Shown in pieces: positions 62,646 through 64,000 of a stretch of DNA of 64,000 nucleotides. Both the position numbers and the translations under genes were made by a program. Origin of the DNA: Campylobacteraceae bacterium (GTDB lineage Bacteria; Campylobacterota; Campylobacteria; Campylobacterales; Arcobacteraceae); contig JABSOM010000005.1 of the NCBI GenBank assembly GCA_013215945.1, forward strand, positions 155,093 to 219,092, given 5' to 3'. The notes beneath the pieces were generated by a model. That model was not told the DNA's origin, did no database searches, and worked only from the letters and a program-made list of their open reading frames with translations. Position 1 is the first letter of the stretch. Every line of letters starts with the position of its first letter.

Positions 62646-63677
62646 CTATCCTTCTATTTGAATCTCTTCAAATATCTCTAATCCAAAACCATTTAATCCA
62701 TTGTATGAATGTTTCCCACCTGATGTAAGTAGTTTAATTTGTTTGATATTTAAAGCATTTAAAATTTGTGCTCCGATTCCATAGTCTTTTTGTGAATCTT
62801 TATTGGCTTTACTATCATTCAAAAAAACTAAAACTCCGCCTTTAGCTTGTAAAAAGTTAATTGATTTTAACATAGAATGTAATTTATCATCATTTAAAAA
62901 CAGTTCTAAATCAGGAATAACAGAATGAAACTTAACATGTGAAAGTTCTTTTGTTTCATTAAATACCATTACGGTATGTATATTATCAAGATGATCTTTA
63001 AATTCTTTTTTTATAATACTAGAGCCAAAAAAAGTACTTTGTTTAGAAGATACTTCTTCTACTAATGTTTCATGTGATAATCTGTATTCAACTAAGTCTG
63101 ATATATAAACTTGTTTTAGCTCATGTTTATCTGCAAAGATATCTAAATCATCTCTTCTTGCCATTGAACCATCTTCTTTCATAATCTCACAAATAACAGC
63201 TTCACCGTTAAAACCAGCCAATTTACATAAATCAACACTTCCTTCAGTATGCCCTATTCGAGCTAGTACTCCTCCGTCTTTTGCTATTAATGGAAAAATA
63301 TGTCCTGGTTTAACAAGCTCTGTATCTTTAGATACAGGGTTTGCTAGAATTTTAATTGTATCATCTCTCTCACCTGCTGAAATACCCGTTAGTGCATCAG
63401 CAGCATCAACAGATACTGTAAATGCTGTTTCATAAGAAGAAGTATTTGATACAACCATAGGATTTAAGCCTAATTTATTCGCCGTTTCTTTAGTAACGGA
63501 AACACAAATTAGTCCTTTTGCATGAGTTGCCATAAAGTTTACTTTTTGTGGAGAACTTAAAGCAGCTGAATAAACCAAATCTCCTTCATTCTCTCTGTCT
63601 TCATCATCCAACATGATTACCATCTTGCCTTTTCTTATTTCTTCAATTGCTTCTTTTACTCTTGTTAATGCATTCAT
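62646..63677 (-). CDS. ribBA: 3,4-dihydroxy-2-butanone-4-phosphate synthase with degenerate GTP cyclohydrolase II domain
   Basis: This 343-residue protein has an N-terminal RibB domain (about 1-202) with MVIMLDDEDRENEGDLVYSA (acidic active site), FMATHAKGLICVSV and RIGHTEGSVDLCKLAGF, complete for riboflavin synthesis. The C-terminal 140 residues align in position with RibA but lack the zinc-binding cysteines and the HSEC/CDCG core, leaving only a trace (YGIGAQILNALNIKQIKLLT, with TSGGKHSYNGLNGFG). A bifunctional gene with an inactive cyclohydrolase half is known in this phylum. No ribosome-binding site stronger than TAAAGAGTAAAT is seen. Confidence 0.92.
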   Translation of the reverse strand: MNALTRVKEAIEEIRKGKMVIMLDDEDRENEGDLVYSAALSSPQKVNFMATHAKGLICVSVTKETANKLGLNPMVVSNTSSYETAFTVSVDAADALTGISAGERDDTIKILANPVSKDTELVKPGHIFPLIAKDGGVLARIGHTEGSVDLCKLAGFNGEAVICEIMKEDGSMARRDDLDIFADKHELKQVYISDLVEYRLSHETLVEEVSSKQSTFFGSSIIKKEFKDHLDNIHTVMVFNETKELSHVKFHSVIPDLELFLNDDKLHSMLKSINFLQAKGGVLVFLNDSKANKDSQKDYGIGAQILNALNIKQIKLLTSGGKHSYNGLNGFGLEIFEEIQIEG

Positions 63678-63881
63678 ATTTACTCTTTATTTTCTCAGAA
63701 TTAGTAATAATAAAATTGTATTAGAAAAAACATGAAAAATATATTTGATAAATATTTTTATAAACTTATGTATATTTTCTTATTTTTATCTCTGTAAATA
63801 TAATCTTTTATATTACATTCTGATCTGTTTTATTTATTTTTTAAATTATAGCAGAAATTTTAAAATTTGGCCCTAAAAGTA

Positions 63882-63910
63882 TTGACAATAAAATTATTTT
63901 TAACTATAAT
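63882..63910 (+). promoter_or_regulatory. Consensus sigma-70 promoter of tRNA-Gln
   Basis: TTGACA at 63882-63887 and TATAAT at 63905-63910 are perfect consensus hexamers separated by 17 bp, with a TTTT tract between. The start point would be near 63917, just before the tRNA. The gap 63678-63881 is AT-rich, with no other feature apart from the ribBA promoter region. Confidence 0.85.
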
Positions 63911-63925
63911 TTCGGCACTTAAAAT

Positions 63926-64000
63926 TGGGGTATCGCCAAGTGGTAAGGCATCAGCTTTTGGTGCTGACATTCTCAGGTTCGAATCCTGATACCCCATCCA
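63926..64000 (+). tRNA. trnQ: tRNA-Gln (anticodon UUG)
   Basis: The 7-bp acceptor TGGGGTA (63926-63932) pairs with TACCCCA (63990-63996), followed by discriminator T and an encoded CCA that ends at the window edge. The D-arm has AAGTGGTAAGGC, the anticodon loop CTTTTGGT carries TTG, and the T-arm contains GGTTCGAATC. Length is 75 nt with CCA. In Campylobacterota it is charged by GltX2 with glutamate and then amidated by GatCAB. Confidence 0.97.

Noticed and set aside
63926..64000. tRNA-Gln as the attachment site of the island at the left end
   Set aside because: It is more than 50 kb of core genome away, and no duplicated tRNA 3' end was seen near the integrase.

Overview
The window is AT-rich chromosomal DNA of a Campylobacterota bacterium, most likely a member of Arcobacteraceae (Arcobacter in the broad sense). 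The evidence is gene content and order: hobA between lysC and holB; XerH in place of XerC/XerD; futalosine-pathway mqnC; a GltX2-type glutamyl-tRNA synthetase; and the block gltX-yggT-slt-lipoprotein-mobB-fbp-small Cys protein-metG-MurF-like, whose order matches Campylobacter jejuni as I remember it. No species call is possible without a search.

Positions 1 to about 11,150 are an accessory region. It holds the start of a tyrosine integrase with a small excisionase-like partner, a leftward cluster of small membrane proteins (two are clear tandem paralogues), orphan small proteins, a 21-residue cationic peptide gene under a perfect inverted repeat, a pentapeptide-repeat membrane protein, a two-gene TIR/membrane module that looks like a defence system, and a lipoprotein. 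Broken genes lie between them: an antisense remnant, a frameshifted gene, and two copies of one gene tail flanking the lipoprotein cassette. The region ends in a near-palindromic element of about 570 bp inside 27-bp direct repeats.

From 11.4 kb on the DNA is core genome. 11.4-27.8 kb: a flagellin-like gene, ilvB-ilvH-lpxD-ftsK, hpf, der-hemD, a strong 6S RNA candidate, purD-RDD-lptD-phosphoribosyltransferase-pnp. 27.9-32.9 kb: a complete cheY-cheA-cheR-cheD-cheB operon without cheW or a receptor. 32.9-38.9 kb, leftward: xerH with a candidate difH site beside it, two small genes, an M3 peptidase, prmC and hemW. 38.9-43.5 kb: rppH-lysC-hobA-holB-folP, with tyrA convergent. 43.5-49.6 kb: bamA, mqnC, an M16 homologue without the zinc motif, and a gltX with altered signature motifs. 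49.6-56.6 kb: yggT, slt, a lipoprotein, mobB, fbp, metG and a MurF-N-like protein. 56.6-57.5 kb: an S24 repressor divergent from a 31-codon gene. 57.6-62.6 kb: the oxaloacetate decarboxylase genes oadG-oadA-oadB followed by pckA, a C4/C3 anaplerotic set. The window ends with ribBA and tRNA-Gln(UUG).

The best candidates for something undescribed are the palindromic element at 10.4-11.1 kb, the TIR/membrane gene pair, the tiny peptide locus at 4.06-4.17 kb, the altered active-site motifs of the glutamyl-tRNA synthetase, and an apparent AUA start codon for ftsK.
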